The notes under the pieces: generated by a model | Told to the model about the DNA's origin: nothing | What the model saw: only the letters and a program-made list of their open reading frames with translations | The model's database searches: none | Translations under genes and position numbers: made by a program | In this document: positions 44,817 to 52,627 of the stretch, one piece after another | Position numbering within the stretch: the stretch's first letter is position 1 | Layout of the letters: every line of letters starts with the position of its first letter | Origin: Paenibacillus xylanilyticus | GTDB taxonomy: Bacteria; Bacillota; Bacilli; Paenibacillales; Paenibacillaceae | Length of the DNA: 64,000 nt | Direction of reading: 5' to 3' | NCBI RefSeq assembly: GCF_009664365.1 | Contig: NZ_CP044310.1 | Coordinates: 2,057,001-2,121,000, forward strand

Positions 44817-44863
44817 CATCGCTGGCAGCGATGAGGTCAGGGGTTCGATCCCCCTAGGCTCCA
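44817..44863 (+). repeat. partial tRNA-Ala 3' half, probable prophage attachment site
   Basis: This 47-nt stretch matches the tRNA-Ala from the anticodon stem to the discriminator base (38074-38120) at 42 positions. The differences include a compensated stem pair (G-C to A-T), one T-loop base and two acceptor bases, so it derives from another functional tRNA-Ala and not from decay of this one. No D-arm or 5' acceptor strand precedes it. A terminator hairpin (AAAACCTCTTGG/CCAAGAGGTTTT) follows at 44870-44906. Confidence 0.8.
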
Positions 44864-45087
44864 TACTCGAAAACCTCTTGGATACCAAGAGGTTTTTTGC
44901 TTTTTATGGATTTCTTTTACCCGTGTCTGTAGCCAAAATGCTCATATTATCTTACTCCCAAAAATGGATCGCACAGTAAACTTGAGACGAAGGGCATTAA
45001 AAAAACTGGGCGGAGTCTACATTGATAATGGCTCTGCTCAGTGCATAAATCCCTTTTTAATTTTTATGTAAACGCTTAAAAATTTGA

Positions 45088-45139
45088 TGGACAATAACGC
45101 AAAACTGATGTTATATTGTTTCTGTAAGAAACAATATAA
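45088..45139 (+). promoter_or_regulatory. promoter overlapped by a perfect 12-bp inverted repeat operator
   Basis: TTATATTGTTTC (45111-45122) and GAAACAATATAA (45128-45139) form a perfect dyad with a 5-bp spacer. A likely promoter has TGGACA at 45088-45093 and TATATT at 45112-45117, so the -10 is inside the dyad. The downstream MarR gene is the obvious candidate to bind it. The surrounding 44980-45258 contains no gene. Confidence 0.75.
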
Positions 45140-45258
45140 TCTTCATAGGATACTAAATTTCATTGTAAAGTGGACATGACAATGCTAACTAAATGTGCTC
45201 AAAGCTCAATGATGTGATCTCTTGGATGCTTGAGCACCATGAAAAGGATGGGATGAAT

Positions 45259-46068
45259 ATGAACCACAGTGAGACAACGATTAAATCATTTGACGGAACA
45301 CAGCTATATTTCAGCAAGGATACAGTCGAAGAGGCGAAGGCAGCCGTGGTCATTGTTCATGGGTTGTGTGAGCATGCCGGGCGTTATGATGAGTTGACGA
45401 TGCACTTAAACAAACGAGGGTGTAACGTATATCGATTCGACCATCGTGGTCATGCGAGATCTGAAGGAAAGCGTACATTCTACAGTGATTTTCACCAACT
45501 CATCGAGGATGTGAATGTCGTAGTTGATAGGGCTTTGCAAGAGAGCAATGGCCTTCCAGTATTCGTTATTGGACATAGCATGGGCGGATTTGCAACCTCA
45601 TCATTTGGCACGAAATATCCAGGCAAGGTCAAAGGTATTGTTTTATCAGGAGCACTTACCCGTTACAATACGAAGGTTGCTGGTGAGCTGCCGCTTGATC
45701 TTCCTACAGGGACGTATTTCCCGAACGAGCTTGGCAGTGGCGTATGTAGTGACCCTGAGGTTGTATCCGCTTACGCAAGTGACCCACTGGTAGAAAAACA
45801 AATTTCTGTGGATCTTTTTAATAGCCTGGGGAACGGCGTGGCGTGGTTAAAAGAACATGCCAAGCAGTTTGTGGACCCGGTGCTCGTTCTGCATGGAGCA
45901 AACGATGGGCTGGTGAGCGAACTGGATTCACGTGAATTCTACGGTGACATTGCCTCCACTGACAAAACATTGAAGATCTATGCACATCTCATGCATGAAA
46001 TATTTAATGAACCGACTAGACATGAAGTCATAGAAGAAGCAATTACATGGATTGAAAAACATATCTAA
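45259..46068 (+). CDS. alpha/beta hydrolase, monoacylglycerol lipase type
   Basis: From the ATG at 45259 (AAAAGGA 10 nt upstream) the product is 269 aa. It has an S33-type fold with VIVHGLCEHAGRYDELTMHL (oxyanion region), the nucleophile Ser107 in GHSMGG, and the acid and histidine near VLHGANDGLVSE and YAHLMHEIFNEPTRHEV. The HGxxEHxxRY motif is typical of monoacylglycerol lipases and lysophospholipases. No signal peptide is present. It is followed by a MarR regulator after 48 bp, and the pair shares an operator-bearing promoter. Confidence 0.9.
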   Translation: MNHSETTIKSFDGTQLYFSKDTVEEAKAAVVIVHGLCEHAGRYDELTMHLNKRGCNVYRFDHRGHARSEGKRTFYSDFHQLIEDVNVVVDRALQESNGLPVFVIGHSMGGFATSSFGTKYPGKVKGIVLSGALTRYNTKVAGELPLDLPTGTYFPNELGSGVCSDPEVVSAYASDPLVEKQISVDLFNSLGNGVAWLKEHAKQFVDPVLVLHGANDGLVSELDSREFYGDIASTDKTLKIYAHLMHEIFNEPTRHEVIEEAITWIEKHI

Positions 46069-46116
46069 TTTCAGTAGAGTAAAGGAAAGAGAATCTAAAT
46101 ATGAAAGGGATTACTC

Positions 46117-46638
46117 ATGAAATTAGATTGGATGGGCGACCATCGGACGCTGATTGAGAAAATTATCAAGTACGGTAATGCATATTCGAACACCTATAAG
46201 CTGCAGCGAAGCTATGGTACGGACATGATGTTCTCCGCCTCTCAGATCCAGACCCTGGAATATATTCTGGAAGCAGAGGATAAGGAGGAGAAAATGTCAG
46301 AGATGGCCGCACGTTTGGGCGTTAGCCGCAGTACATTTTCCAAAAATGTGAAGAATCTGACGGAAAAAGGCTTGCTCGAAAAATATCATTTAAGCGGTAA
46401 CCGCAAAGATATTTATGTCAAACCTTCGGCGAAAGGGCGCGAAGTATATGCAAAGTACACTGAATTTGTCCGTGAGCTTTGCTTTGACGATATCTTTAAG
46501 CATGCTGACCAAATTTCAACAGCCGACAAGGAGAGTTTTATTCGCATTATGGATCTGTTCGCCGATGTGCTGGTTTGGTATGGTGAGAAGGAACAGGAAC
46601 CGCGCAAACTCATTAAAATTGATCCGGGCAGCGATTAA
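46117..46638 (+). CDS. MarR family transcriptional regulator
   Basis: The 173-aa product has a winged helix (about residues 45-115), with AARLGVSRSTFSKNVKNLTEKGLLEKYHLSGNRKDIYVKPSAKG containing the recognition helix and the beta-wing. Helices at both ends form the dimer interface. It probably controls the lipase operon through the perfect dyad at 45111-45139, a common autoregulatory layout for the family. AAAGGGA is 6 nt from the ATG. Confidence 0.9.
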   Translation: MKLDWMGDHRTLIEKIIKYGNAYSNTYKLQRSYGTDMMFSASQIQTLEYILEAEDKEEKMSEMAARLGVSRSTFSKNVKNLTEKGLLEKYHLSGNRKDIYVKPSAKGREVYAKYTEFVRELCFDDIFKHADQISTADKESFIRIMDLFADVLVWYGEKEQEPRKLIKIDPGSD

Positions 46639-46685
46639 ATTCTAGGATTATCGATGTAAATGTATAGCTTAGAATAGGAATAAGA

Positions 46686-46715
46686 AAAATGCCCTTGAAC
46701 AAGGGCATTTTTCTG
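46686..46715. terminator. bidirectional terminator between marR and the anti-sigma gene
   Basis: AAAATGCCCTT pairs with AAGGGCATTTTT around GAAC. A- and T-runs on both sides fit two convergent genes. Confidence 0.85.
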
Positions 46716-46751
46716 CGCAATCGTTTTTTCATCTTGGTTAAGGTTTGGTTA

Positions 46752-48401
46752 CTATTTAGTGCTATGAAGTGGAATTCGTAAATCTCCATCCGGTTTCTTC
46801 GTTGTATAGTTCGATACATAAAGATCAATGTCTTTACCCTTAAAATCTTGGAACACTTCTGTATGTTTATTATCACTATCGTTGAAATACAGCGGCGTCA
46901 GATATTGCTTTTCTCCCGCATCAAGAAAATACGTTTGGTTGATCCCGCCAAATGTAGACTCAGGGCTGGACATCCCAACGTACAGGTTCCCATCCTTGAG
47001 ATAATAAGTCCAGTTAATAAGGAACCCTTCGTACTCCCTTGTTACCGTTTGTGGCTGAGTCGAAATATTCGTTAGACGAATAGACGTCTGGTCACCAGCG
47101 TGCTCATCAACTCGGTCCTTCGCAATGAAGGTTATCGGTTTGTTGGCCACAGAATTAACATCCATGAGAGACGAGGCGGACTGCTCAAATCGCAGTTCAG
47201 TCTGGTTGGGATTCAACGTGCCTTCGAGGGAAACGTATCCTTCCAACACTCTGCCGTCCACTTCCAACTGATACGTCCGATAAGGCAGTCTGTAGTAGTC
47301 TTCTTGGTGATCAATAGTTAAGCGAATCTGGGTTGGTGTCACCACTACTCCACTGATTTTAGCCTCTCCATCCAATGACTGCAGTGGAATATCCATTTCT
47401 TTCTTAACTGAACCTGTTTCCATTTGCTGTTTAGACAAGGAGAGTTCGACGTTCCAGATTCCATCTGTTCGCTCTTTCTCATGTGTATATGTGAAGGTGA
47501 AATGATCTGCTCTCTCTTTGAACTGCTGTTCGTAAAATATTTGCGTGCTGGAGTATGCTCCGGTTGCACCTTCGGTACCGAAGACTGGGCTTTCGGTTTC
47601 TTTAAGCATGTTCCCATTTGGATCATAGGCTGTGATTCTGGCCCAAGTCTGTTCCTTCAACGCCGTATCTGTAAAAGTCACGTTGGAACGAATCATGATT
47701 TGATCTTCCGTGTGCCGGAAGGATTGTACTTCTACCGTTTCGATTCCGTCCTTTTGTATATTAAATTTCTGAGTATTCGTGTCCTTGGGATCGAGTGTAA
47801 TGTCCTCCTGAATGTCTTGCAAATATCGAACACCTGTAATGGAGAATTGTAGATTGGATTGGTTCTCAGACATCACCCAGTCCGTTTCGAAGTATCCCTG
47901 ATACACACCTTGCTCTTCGTTCCATTGTTGATAATAGTGTCCTTCAATAGGCTTACCCTCACTGTCTTTCAAAACGATCTGATCATATCTGATTTCTGCT
48001 CCGTCTGTTTCCATGCCGGGTTTGATCGTATAGAGAAGGACGGTTCGGTTATCATCCACAAAAGCGTTATGCACCGTTAAGGTGACTCCGTGAGCTGTGA
48101 CGCTTTGTTCAATAGACTGACCATATCCCGCTTGGAGAGCTGACTCAATTCCGGACTTATGGGAGAGGACATCACTCCAATCATATTGAAAAGCTGCATA
48201 TACCGGAGTGGCCATTACCGCTACAGATACACCCAGGACAATAGCAACTTTCGTCTTACCGCGCTGTGATCTTTCCTTGAGCTGATCTGCTACCCGAAGC
48301 TCGTCCATCTGTATGCTGTTAAACATCTTATCAAAATCCGGATATTCAATGTGGTCTGAATGTTTCATGTGATTCTTAACTTTGGATTCTACTGTATTCA
48401 A
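46752..48401 (-). CDS. DUF4179-type transmembrane anti-sigma factor
   Basis: The 549-aa product starts at a TTG with AGGAGAG upstream and overlaps the end of the sigma factor gene by 26 bp. A cytoplasmic N-terminus (about residues 1-48) is followed by one transmembrane helix (about 50-70, KVAIVLGVSVAVMATPVYAAF) and a large extracytoplasmic region. The first part of that region (about 95-200, HGVTLTVHNAFVDDNRTVLLYTI) is the DUF4179 fold, and the rest is beta-sandwich-like. Such proteins pair with an adjacent ECF sigma factor and hold it at the membrane. The signal sensed is unknown. Confidence 0.88.
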   Translation of the reverse strand: MNTVESKVKNHMKHSDHIEYPDFDKMFNSIQMDELRVADQLKERSQRGKTKVAIVLGVSVAVMATPVYAAFQYDWSDVLSHKSGIESALQAGYGQSIEQSVTAHGVTLTVHNAFVDDNRTVLLYTIKPGMETDGAEIRYDQIVLKDSEGKPIEGHYYQQWNEEQGVYQGYFETDWVMSENQSNLQFSITGVRYLQDIQEDITLDPKDTNTQKFNIQKDGIETVEVQSFRHTEDQIMIRSNVTFTDTALKEQTWARITAYDPNGNMLKETESPVFGTEGATGAYSSTQIFYEQQFKERADHFTFTYTHEKERTDGIWNVELSLSKQQMETGSVKKEMDIPLQSLDGEAKISGVVVTPTQIRLTIDHQEDYYRLPYRTYQLEVDGRVLEGYVSLEGTLNPNQTELRFEQSASSLMDVNSVANKPITFIAKDRVDEHAGDQTSIRLTNISTQPQTVTREYEGFLINWTYYLKDGNLYVGMSSPESTFGGINQTYFLDAGEKQYLTPLYFNDSDNKHTEVFQDFKGKDIDLYVSNYTTKKPDGDLRIPLHSTK

Positions 48402-48918
48402 AACGGTTCTCTCCTCTCATGTTAACCTTCTCATAGTACTCCAGTTTCTTTCGCATCAATTTAAGAGCCTTGTGCAATCTGGATCGAACGGTACCCTGAC
48501 GTATATTGAGAATTTCCGAGATTTCCACAACAGATAGATCACCAATGTATCGCAGGGTTACAACACTTCGCAGCTTGTCAGGCAATTGGCGCAATTGCTG
48601 TTCCAATTCAGCGAAGGATAACTTAGCCATAACCATCCCATCGACCGTATCTCTAGTAAGAGCCTCGTGTTCATGCTGCTTCTGCAGATGGTCTTGTTTG
48701 TCATTTTTGACTTTGTTCTTACGAATGACGTTGAGGCAATGATTCATGGCGATTCGCATAATCCAGGCCTTGAGATGTGTAACATTTCTCCAGTCCTGCC
48801 GAAACACAGTTACAAACACATCATGGCATACATCCTCGGCATCCTGGATATTTTTGAGCATATACAAGCAGGTACGATATACATCCTTGTTGTAAGAATA
48901 GAAGAGTTCGTGCTCGGT
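48376..48918 (-). CDS. ECF-type RNA polymerase sigma factor
   Basis: The best start is the GTG at 48918 (VTEHELFYSYNKDVYR), 8 nt after AAAGGAG; the longer TTG frame at 48960 lacks a ribosome binding site. The 180-aa product has sigma region 2 (about residues 5-72, with DAEDVCHDVFVTVFRQDW and KAWIMRIAMNHCLNVIR) and region 4 (about 105-160, LPDKLRSVVTLRYIGDLSVVEISEILNIRQGTVRSRLHKALKLMRKKL). It is co-transcribed with its presumed anti-sigma factor. Together they form an extracytoplasmic-stress-type regulatory pair. Confidence 0.92.
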   Translation of the reverse strand, partial: TEHELFYSYNKDVYRTCLYMLKNIQDAEDVCHDVFVTVFRQDWRNVTHLKAWIMRIAMNHCLNVIRKNKVKNDKQDHLQKQHEHEALTRDTVDGMVMAKLSFAELEQQLRQLPDKLRSVVTLRYIGDLSVVEISEILNIRQGTVRSRLHKALKLMRKKLEYYEKVNMRGENRFEYSRIQS

Positions 48919-49163
48919 CACTTCCGCTGCTCCTTTCTTGTTGGGATATATAATAGACAAGTGAGCGCCGAAAATGATTCACTTTTTTTATCCTGTCTCT
49001 TGATAAAGAACATGTTAAGATAATCCATTATGGTTGATTGCTCATGAGTTGAACAGATTGAAAGTTACCATAAAAAGACTCGGACCGGACAGATCAACGC
49101 AAATAATGACAGGCCGCAAAACAAGTATTCCTCTATTATAGAAATCAAGGAGTGGTCAACCGT

Positions 49164-50009
49164 ATGAACTGGATTGAATCGTTGCAGAAGGCTATACAGT
49201 ATATCGAAGAACATCTACTCGAAAATGTAACAATAGAGCAGATCGCAGCACAGGCTCATATCTCGCCTTTTTATTTTCAACGTACGTTTACACTATTAAC
49301 AGATGTTACCGTATTCGAGTATATACGGCGGAGACGATTAACGCTGGCAGCACATGAACTTGTACAGAGTGAACAGAAAATTATTGATCTGGCGTATAAA
49401 TACGGGTATGACACTCCTGAATCTTTCTCCAAAGCTTTTCGCAGACAGCATGGGGTTGCACCAAGTGAGGTGCGAAAAAGCAGCACCTCAGTTAAATCGT
49501 ATAATCGCTTGGCTATTCAAGTAAATTTAAAAGGAGCGGAACCGATGGATTATAAAATTGTTGAACAGGCTGAATTTACGTTAGTTGGAATTAAGCAAGC
49601 TTACTCTTATGCAGATGGAGAGAATTTACGGGAAATCCCTAAAATGTGGGAAGAAGCCTATGCGAACGGAACAGAAGATCGTTTAATAGCATTGAATAAT
49701 GGAGCTATTCAAGGATTACTTGGCGTCTGTGTAGAGCAGACCGAGATCAAGGGGAAGCAAATGGAGTACTGGATTGGTACAGCTTATCATGGTGAAATAC
49801 CAGAAGGTTTGTCCTCCCTCACCATCCCTGCTTCCAAATGGAGTGTATTTGAAGTAAAGGGGCCTCTGCCTGAGAGCTTGCAAAATCTATGGAAACAGAT
49901 TGTTTCCGAATGGTTCCCATCTAATCCTTATGAGCATGCTGGGACACCTGAATTAGAGGTTTATGCAGGTCCTCATCATGCGCCACAAATCTGGATACCG
50001 ATTAAATAA
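49164..50009 (+). CDS. AraC family regulator with GyrI-like effector domain
   Basis: From the ATG at 49164 (AAGGAG 11 nt upstream) the product is 281 aa. The N-terminal 100 residues hold two helix-turn-helix motifs (IEQIAAQAHISPFYFQRTFTLLTD and IIDLAYKYGYDTPESFSKAFRRQHGVAPSEVRK). Residues about 125-280 form an integron-associated/GyrI-like domain (YKIVEQAEFTLVGIKQAYSYADGEN to TPELEVYAGPHHAPQIWIPIK) that binds small hydrophobic effectors in the Rob/BmrR group. It probably controls a multidrug or stress response. A NUDIX gene starts 10 bp after its stop. Confidence 0.92.
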   Translation: MNWIESLQKAIQYIEEHLLENVTIEQIAAQAHISPFYFQRTFTLLTDVTVFEYIRRRRLTLAAHELVQSEQKIIDLAYKYGYDTPESFSKAFRRQHGVAPSEVRKSSTSVKSYNRLAIQVNLKGAEPMDYKIVEQAEFTLVGIKQAYSYADGENLREIPKMWEEAYANGTEDRLIALNNGAIQGLLGVCVEQTEIKGKQMEYWIGTAYHGEIPEGLSSLTIPASKWSVFEVKGPLPESLQNLWKQIVSEWFPSNPYEHAGTPELEVYAGPHHAPQIWIPIK

Positions 50010-50019
50010 GGGGGTGAAG

Positions 50020-50493
50020 GTGATAACTTCGAAATTTCATCATCTGGCAAGAGGAATTATAATCAGTCAGGATCAGGTTCTGCTCGCCCATGCCATTGGT
50101 CATCAAAATACGTTCTTGCCAGGAGGTCACATTGAATTTGGTGAAAGCGCACCGGATGCCCTAAAAAGAGAAATCGAAGAGGAACTGGGGCTGTCATGTT
50201 ACATCGATGGATATTTAGGCTCCGTAGAGCATCGGTGGGAGAAAAATAAGGAGCTACATTGCGAAATGAACCAGGTTTTCAGAGTGAAAGTCCCTGAACT
50301 GGATCTGTTACAATCTCCTGTATCTCTTGAGTCTCATATTGAATTCTATTGGGCGTCTGTGTATGAGCTTGCTGCGCATCATTTGCAGCCTTATCCCTTC
50401 CGCAAGTTAATCCCACAGCTTGTCAGAGGAGATACATCAATATGGTGGGAAAGTACGTTGAAGGATGGAATAACAGCGGATAATATCGAATAA
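50020..50493 (+). CDS. NUDIX hydrolase
   Basis: The likely start is the GTG at 50020, just after AAGGGGG; a longer frame would overlap the AraC gene. The 157-aa product has the complete NUDIX box GHIEFGESAPDALKREIEEELGL (Gx5Ex7REUxEExGU) at about residues 38-60. The substrate, a nucleoside diphosphate linked to X, cannot be assigned. The gene probably shares a transcript with the AraC regulator upstream. Confidence 0.9.
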   Translation: MITSKFHHLARGIIISQDQVLLAHAIGHQNTFLPGGHIEFGESAPDALKREIEEELGLSCYIDGYLGSVEHRWEKNKELHCEMNQVFRVKVPELDLLQSPVSLESHIEFYWASVYELAAHHLQPYPFRKLIPQLVRGDTSIWWESTLKDGITADNIE

Positions 50494-50581
50494 GGTTCTA
50501 CTCTAGTTAGGGGAGCGAGAGGAGTTCACTCCGTTCAATGTTGTTTTCTATATTTTGAAGATGGAGATGTTCCAAAGCCTT

Positions 50582-50672
50582 TCAATACCCTTCATCAACA
50601 CCTTAGTTCAATATCTTAGGTCAACACCATTTTTTAAAACCATAGATTAACACCTTTCATTAATACCTTTTT
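50582..50672. repeat. seven-copy imperfect 13-bp tandem repeat
   Basis: Copies begin at 50582, 50595, 50608, 50621, 50634, 50647 and 50660, exactly 13 bp apart. Each begins TYAAYACC or a one- to two-base variant (TCAATACC, TCAACACC, TCAATATC, TCAACACC, TTAAAACC, TTAACACC, TTAATACC) followed by five mostly A/T bases. The array is non-coding and lies between the NUDIX gene and the putative replication module. Confidence 0.85.
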
Positions 50673-50706
50673 ACAAGGAACAAAAGTGTCTCAAAAGGCT
50701 TGATCC

Positions 50707-50757
50707 ATAAGGGCTTCTGTATCTGGATAAATTTAGATATGGAAAGCCCTTATTTTT
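50707..50757 (+). terminator. hairpin with T-run downstream of the 13-bp array
   Basis: ATAAGGGCTT pairs with AAGCCCTTAT, with a second inner TATCT/AGATA helix, and TTTTT follows. It may terminate the AraC-NUDIX transcript. Confidence 0.7.
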
Positions 50758-50903
50758 ATGCAAAATGATAACGGTAAGGTACACATCAGGAAACGACAAA
50801 CCAACACGACATGAATTAAAATACCCATTAATGATCCATGCATCCAAATGAACAAAATCAATATAAACATTACCTATGCTACAAAACCACATGAGATAAA
50901 ACG

Positions 50904-50912
50904 TTATCCACA
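50904..50912 (+). promoter_or_regulatory. perfect DnaA box
   Basis: TTATCCACA is the consensus DnaA binding site. It lies in a 370-bp gene-free stretch (50758-51129) downstream of the 404-aa winged-helix gene. A GGGATT/AATCCC dyad with an inner GAAGT/ACTTC pair sits just to its right at about 50931-50966. Confidence 0.65.
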
Positions 50913-51037
50913 GCTTTAGTGGCGAAATTGGGATTCACAGGAAGTTATGAGATGACTTCAATCCCGCCATTTAAAGTGCAAATCTTACTAAATCCAACGA
51001 TAAGCTTACAATAACGGTCAAGTAGAAAAAACAAATA

Positions 51038-51069
51038 GCAGTCATTCTACTTTTTCGTAGAACCACTGC
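51038..51069 (-). terminator. interrupted 11-bp stem downstream of the winged-helix gene
   Basis: GCAGT and TTCTAC pair with GTAGAA and ACTGC, separated by a 2x2 internal loop, around TTTTTC. On the minus strand it is followed by TATTTGTTTTTT, so it can terminate the 404-aa gene. It may alternatively be part of an origin structure. Confidence 0.6.
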
Positions 51070-51129
51070 AACACAAGTTAGACTGAAATGGATCATATGG
51101 ATGCACAAATAAATCTAACCCTATAGAAA

Positions 51130-52344
51130 TTAGACGATGTGCGCTTGAGATCGAGTATTTTTTTGTCCATTCATATACTTCTCAATTTCCATTTTGATCT
51201 CCAGGATTGGAGCTGGAAGAGTTCTGATCCGGTAATAATGCTGGATAAACCATTCCGGATGTTGTCTGAAACGATTAAGCCAGCACGAATGGATGAGACG
51301 AAGTTTGTCCCACACTTTAACTTGTTGGCTATGCGCTGCTTCCATTAGTTCTTGATTGAGCATGGAGATCTCATCATTGGCAGAGAGGTTGGTCTCCGCC
51401 ATGTGTTTTTTCTGCTTGATCTGCTCAAGCTCCGCAGATAGTTGTACCGCATAGTTTAACTCGGCTGATTCCATAACGGACCGAAAATAAGCACTGATCT
51501 CATTCAGTTCGTTCTTTTCATCATTCACAATATAGGAAGAATCTTCTCTGTAGATCATGTTAAAGAAGGTCTGTGACCGTCTTTTATAATTTTGGATGCT
51601 AAAGAGGGCATGGTCGAAAATTTCAGTTGCATACTCATATCCAAATTTCGCATAGTAATCTTCCATGACTTTTGCTATTTGCCAAACCGCTTTCCGGGAT
51701 ATAAAGTCACAACAAAAACGATGCTTCATCAGCTGTTTGGTCACCCACAGCTCAGCACCTTCAGAATAGATTTCACCCATGTCAATCCATTTGGAGTGAA
51801 CGTTCAGTACTTGGAAGTTTTCCGTATGTATTTTGATCTTCAGATATTTGGAAGCCTTCTTAAGAATCGTAATCGCTTCTTTTGGCGTTCGTATATTAAG
51901 AAGTCCAGTTGGCCCATAAAGATCATTAATGTAACCCCAGCGGAAATTGCCTGGAATATAGATAAGCTCTTTGCCAACGTAATGAAGCACAAAGCGTTGA
52001 ACATTTCGGTCCTCAGACAAAAACTCATCGCATGTAAAGAAGGCAAAATTTTTGGCATAGAGCGTTTCCTGTGAAACTTCCGCTTGATCACGTACAAAGA
52101 TATAACGGTCAAAGAACAATGTACCAGCGTTATTGTAGTGAATAATACCCTCGTGTTCTAACTTGTGGAGAAGAATTCGGATTCGATAAGTGGAGGTACC
52201 CATTCGTTTAGCGAGTTCGGTCTGAGAAAGAGGAACTTCTCCACCATATGCGCAAACGGTACCCAGCAGGAGTTTAAGTTTGAAAAGCAAACGAGTATCA
52301 TGATGTAGGGTCTGTGCATCGAATAGATCAGGATGGTGTTTCAT
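51130..52344 (-). CDS. winged-helix protein with a replication-control-like leader, unknown family
   Basis: I do not recognise a family for this 404-aa protein. Residues about 38-80 form a clear winged helix (LSQTELAKRMGTSTYRIRILLHKLEHEGIIHY). The remainder is mostly helical, rich in aromatic and basic residues (FRWGYINDLYGPTGLL, KRRSQTFFNMIYRE), with a probable coiled coil at about 290-345, and is compatible with a second DNA-binding or oligomerisation domain. The ATG has AAGGAG 8 nt upstream. Its predicted mRNA leader of about 240 nt is crossed by an antisense RNA gene, and iterons lie further upstream. A role as plasmid-type replication initiator or copy-number regulator is inferred from context only. 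Confidence 0.75.
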   Translation of the reverse strand: MKHHPDLFDAQTLHHDTRLLFKLKLLLGTVCAYGGEVPLSQTELAKRMGTSTYRIRILLHKLEHEGIIHYNNAGTLFFDRYIFVRDQAEVSQETLYAKNFAFFTCDEFLSEDRNVQRFVLHYVGKELIYIPGNFRWGYINDLYGPTGLLNIRTPKEAITILKKASKYLKIKIHTENFQVLNVHSKWIDMGEIYSEGAELWVTKQLMKHRFCCDFISRKAVWQIAKVMEDYYAKFGYEYATEIFDHALFSIQNYKRRSQTFFNMIYREDSSYIVNDEKNELNEISAYFRSVMESAELNYAVQLSAELEQIKQKKHMAETNLSANDEISMLNQELMEAAHSQQVKVWDKLRLIHSCWLNRFRQHPEWFIQHYYRIRTLPAPILEIKMEIEKYMNGQKNTRSQAHIV

Positions 52345-52402
52345 CTGCGCCTCTCCTTAACTCCCAACTGTAAAAATGGGTATGGAAAATAAGGGTTTTG
52401 GC

Positions 52403-52543
52403 TTTTGTTTTTTTAGAAGACATGCTATAATGAACACATCAAAAAAGAAGCAAGACCAAGACCCCGACTTTTCGTGGTTTTAATAAGTGCCAGTCGCCAA
52501 ACTATCCACTTATTAGAACGATATCGTTGGGTTCTTTTTTTTT
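52403..52543 (+). ncRNA. predicted antisense RNA with its own promoter and terminator
   Basis: TTTTGT (52403-52408) and an extended -10 TGCTATAAT (TATAAT at 52426-52431) are separated by 17 bp. The RNA would begin near 52438. It contains a perfect AATAAGTG/CACTTATT stem (52482-52514) and ends with AGAAC/GTTCT followed by nine T residues at about 52543, giving about 105 nt. No protein start with a ribosome binding site is present. It runs opposite to, and within, the leader of the 404-aa gene. Confidence 0.65.
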
Positions 52544-52587
52544 ATTTAAACAGAGATGTTTATTAGCTTTCCATTTACTATAAATAG

Positions 52588-52616
52588 ATTATAGCATCCG
52601 TCTATTTAATTGGGAA
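52588..52616 (-). promoter_or_regulatory. extended -10 promoter for the 404-aa gene
   Basis: On the minus strand TATAAT (52593 to 52588) is preceded by TGC, an extended -10. A weak TTCCCA is at the -35 position. Transcription would start near 52580 and give a leader of about 240 nt. The leader contains ACCA/TGGT pairing at about 52455-52478 followed by CTTCTTTTTT, a possible attenuator. Confidence 0.5.
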
Positions 52617-52627
52617 CACCATGAAAA

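Larger units (their letters stand above)
38074..44863. mobile_element. decayed prophage integrated at tRNA-Ala
   Basis: The left boundary is the 3' half of the tRNA-Ala and the right boundary is a 47-nt partial tRNA-Ala copy. Immediately inside the left end is a tyrosine integrase remnant pointing at the tRNA. Degraded tail genes follow in P2-like order (tape measure, X, D). Head, packaging, lysis and replication genes are gone. Base composition is AT-rich compared with the backbone. Apparently intact genes are an Ltp-like protein and a secreted propeller protein, and there is a broken SOS cassette near the right end. Confidence 0.85.

Noticed and set aside
44670-44979. Open frames on both strands around the partial tRNA (plus 44686-44979, minus 44670-44888)
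   Set aside because: The minus frame reads MEPRGIEPLTSSLP, a well-known artefact of translating antisense to a tRNA 3' end. The plus frame crosses the tRNA piece and the terminator. Neither has a supported start.
45193-45258. Upstream extension of the lipase gene to 45193
   Set aside because: No ribosome binding site at the longer start, while AAAAGGA is well placed for the ATG at 45259.
50582-50672. CRISPR array
   Set aside because: The repeat unit is 13 bp in direct tandem with no spacers, and no cas genes are nearby.
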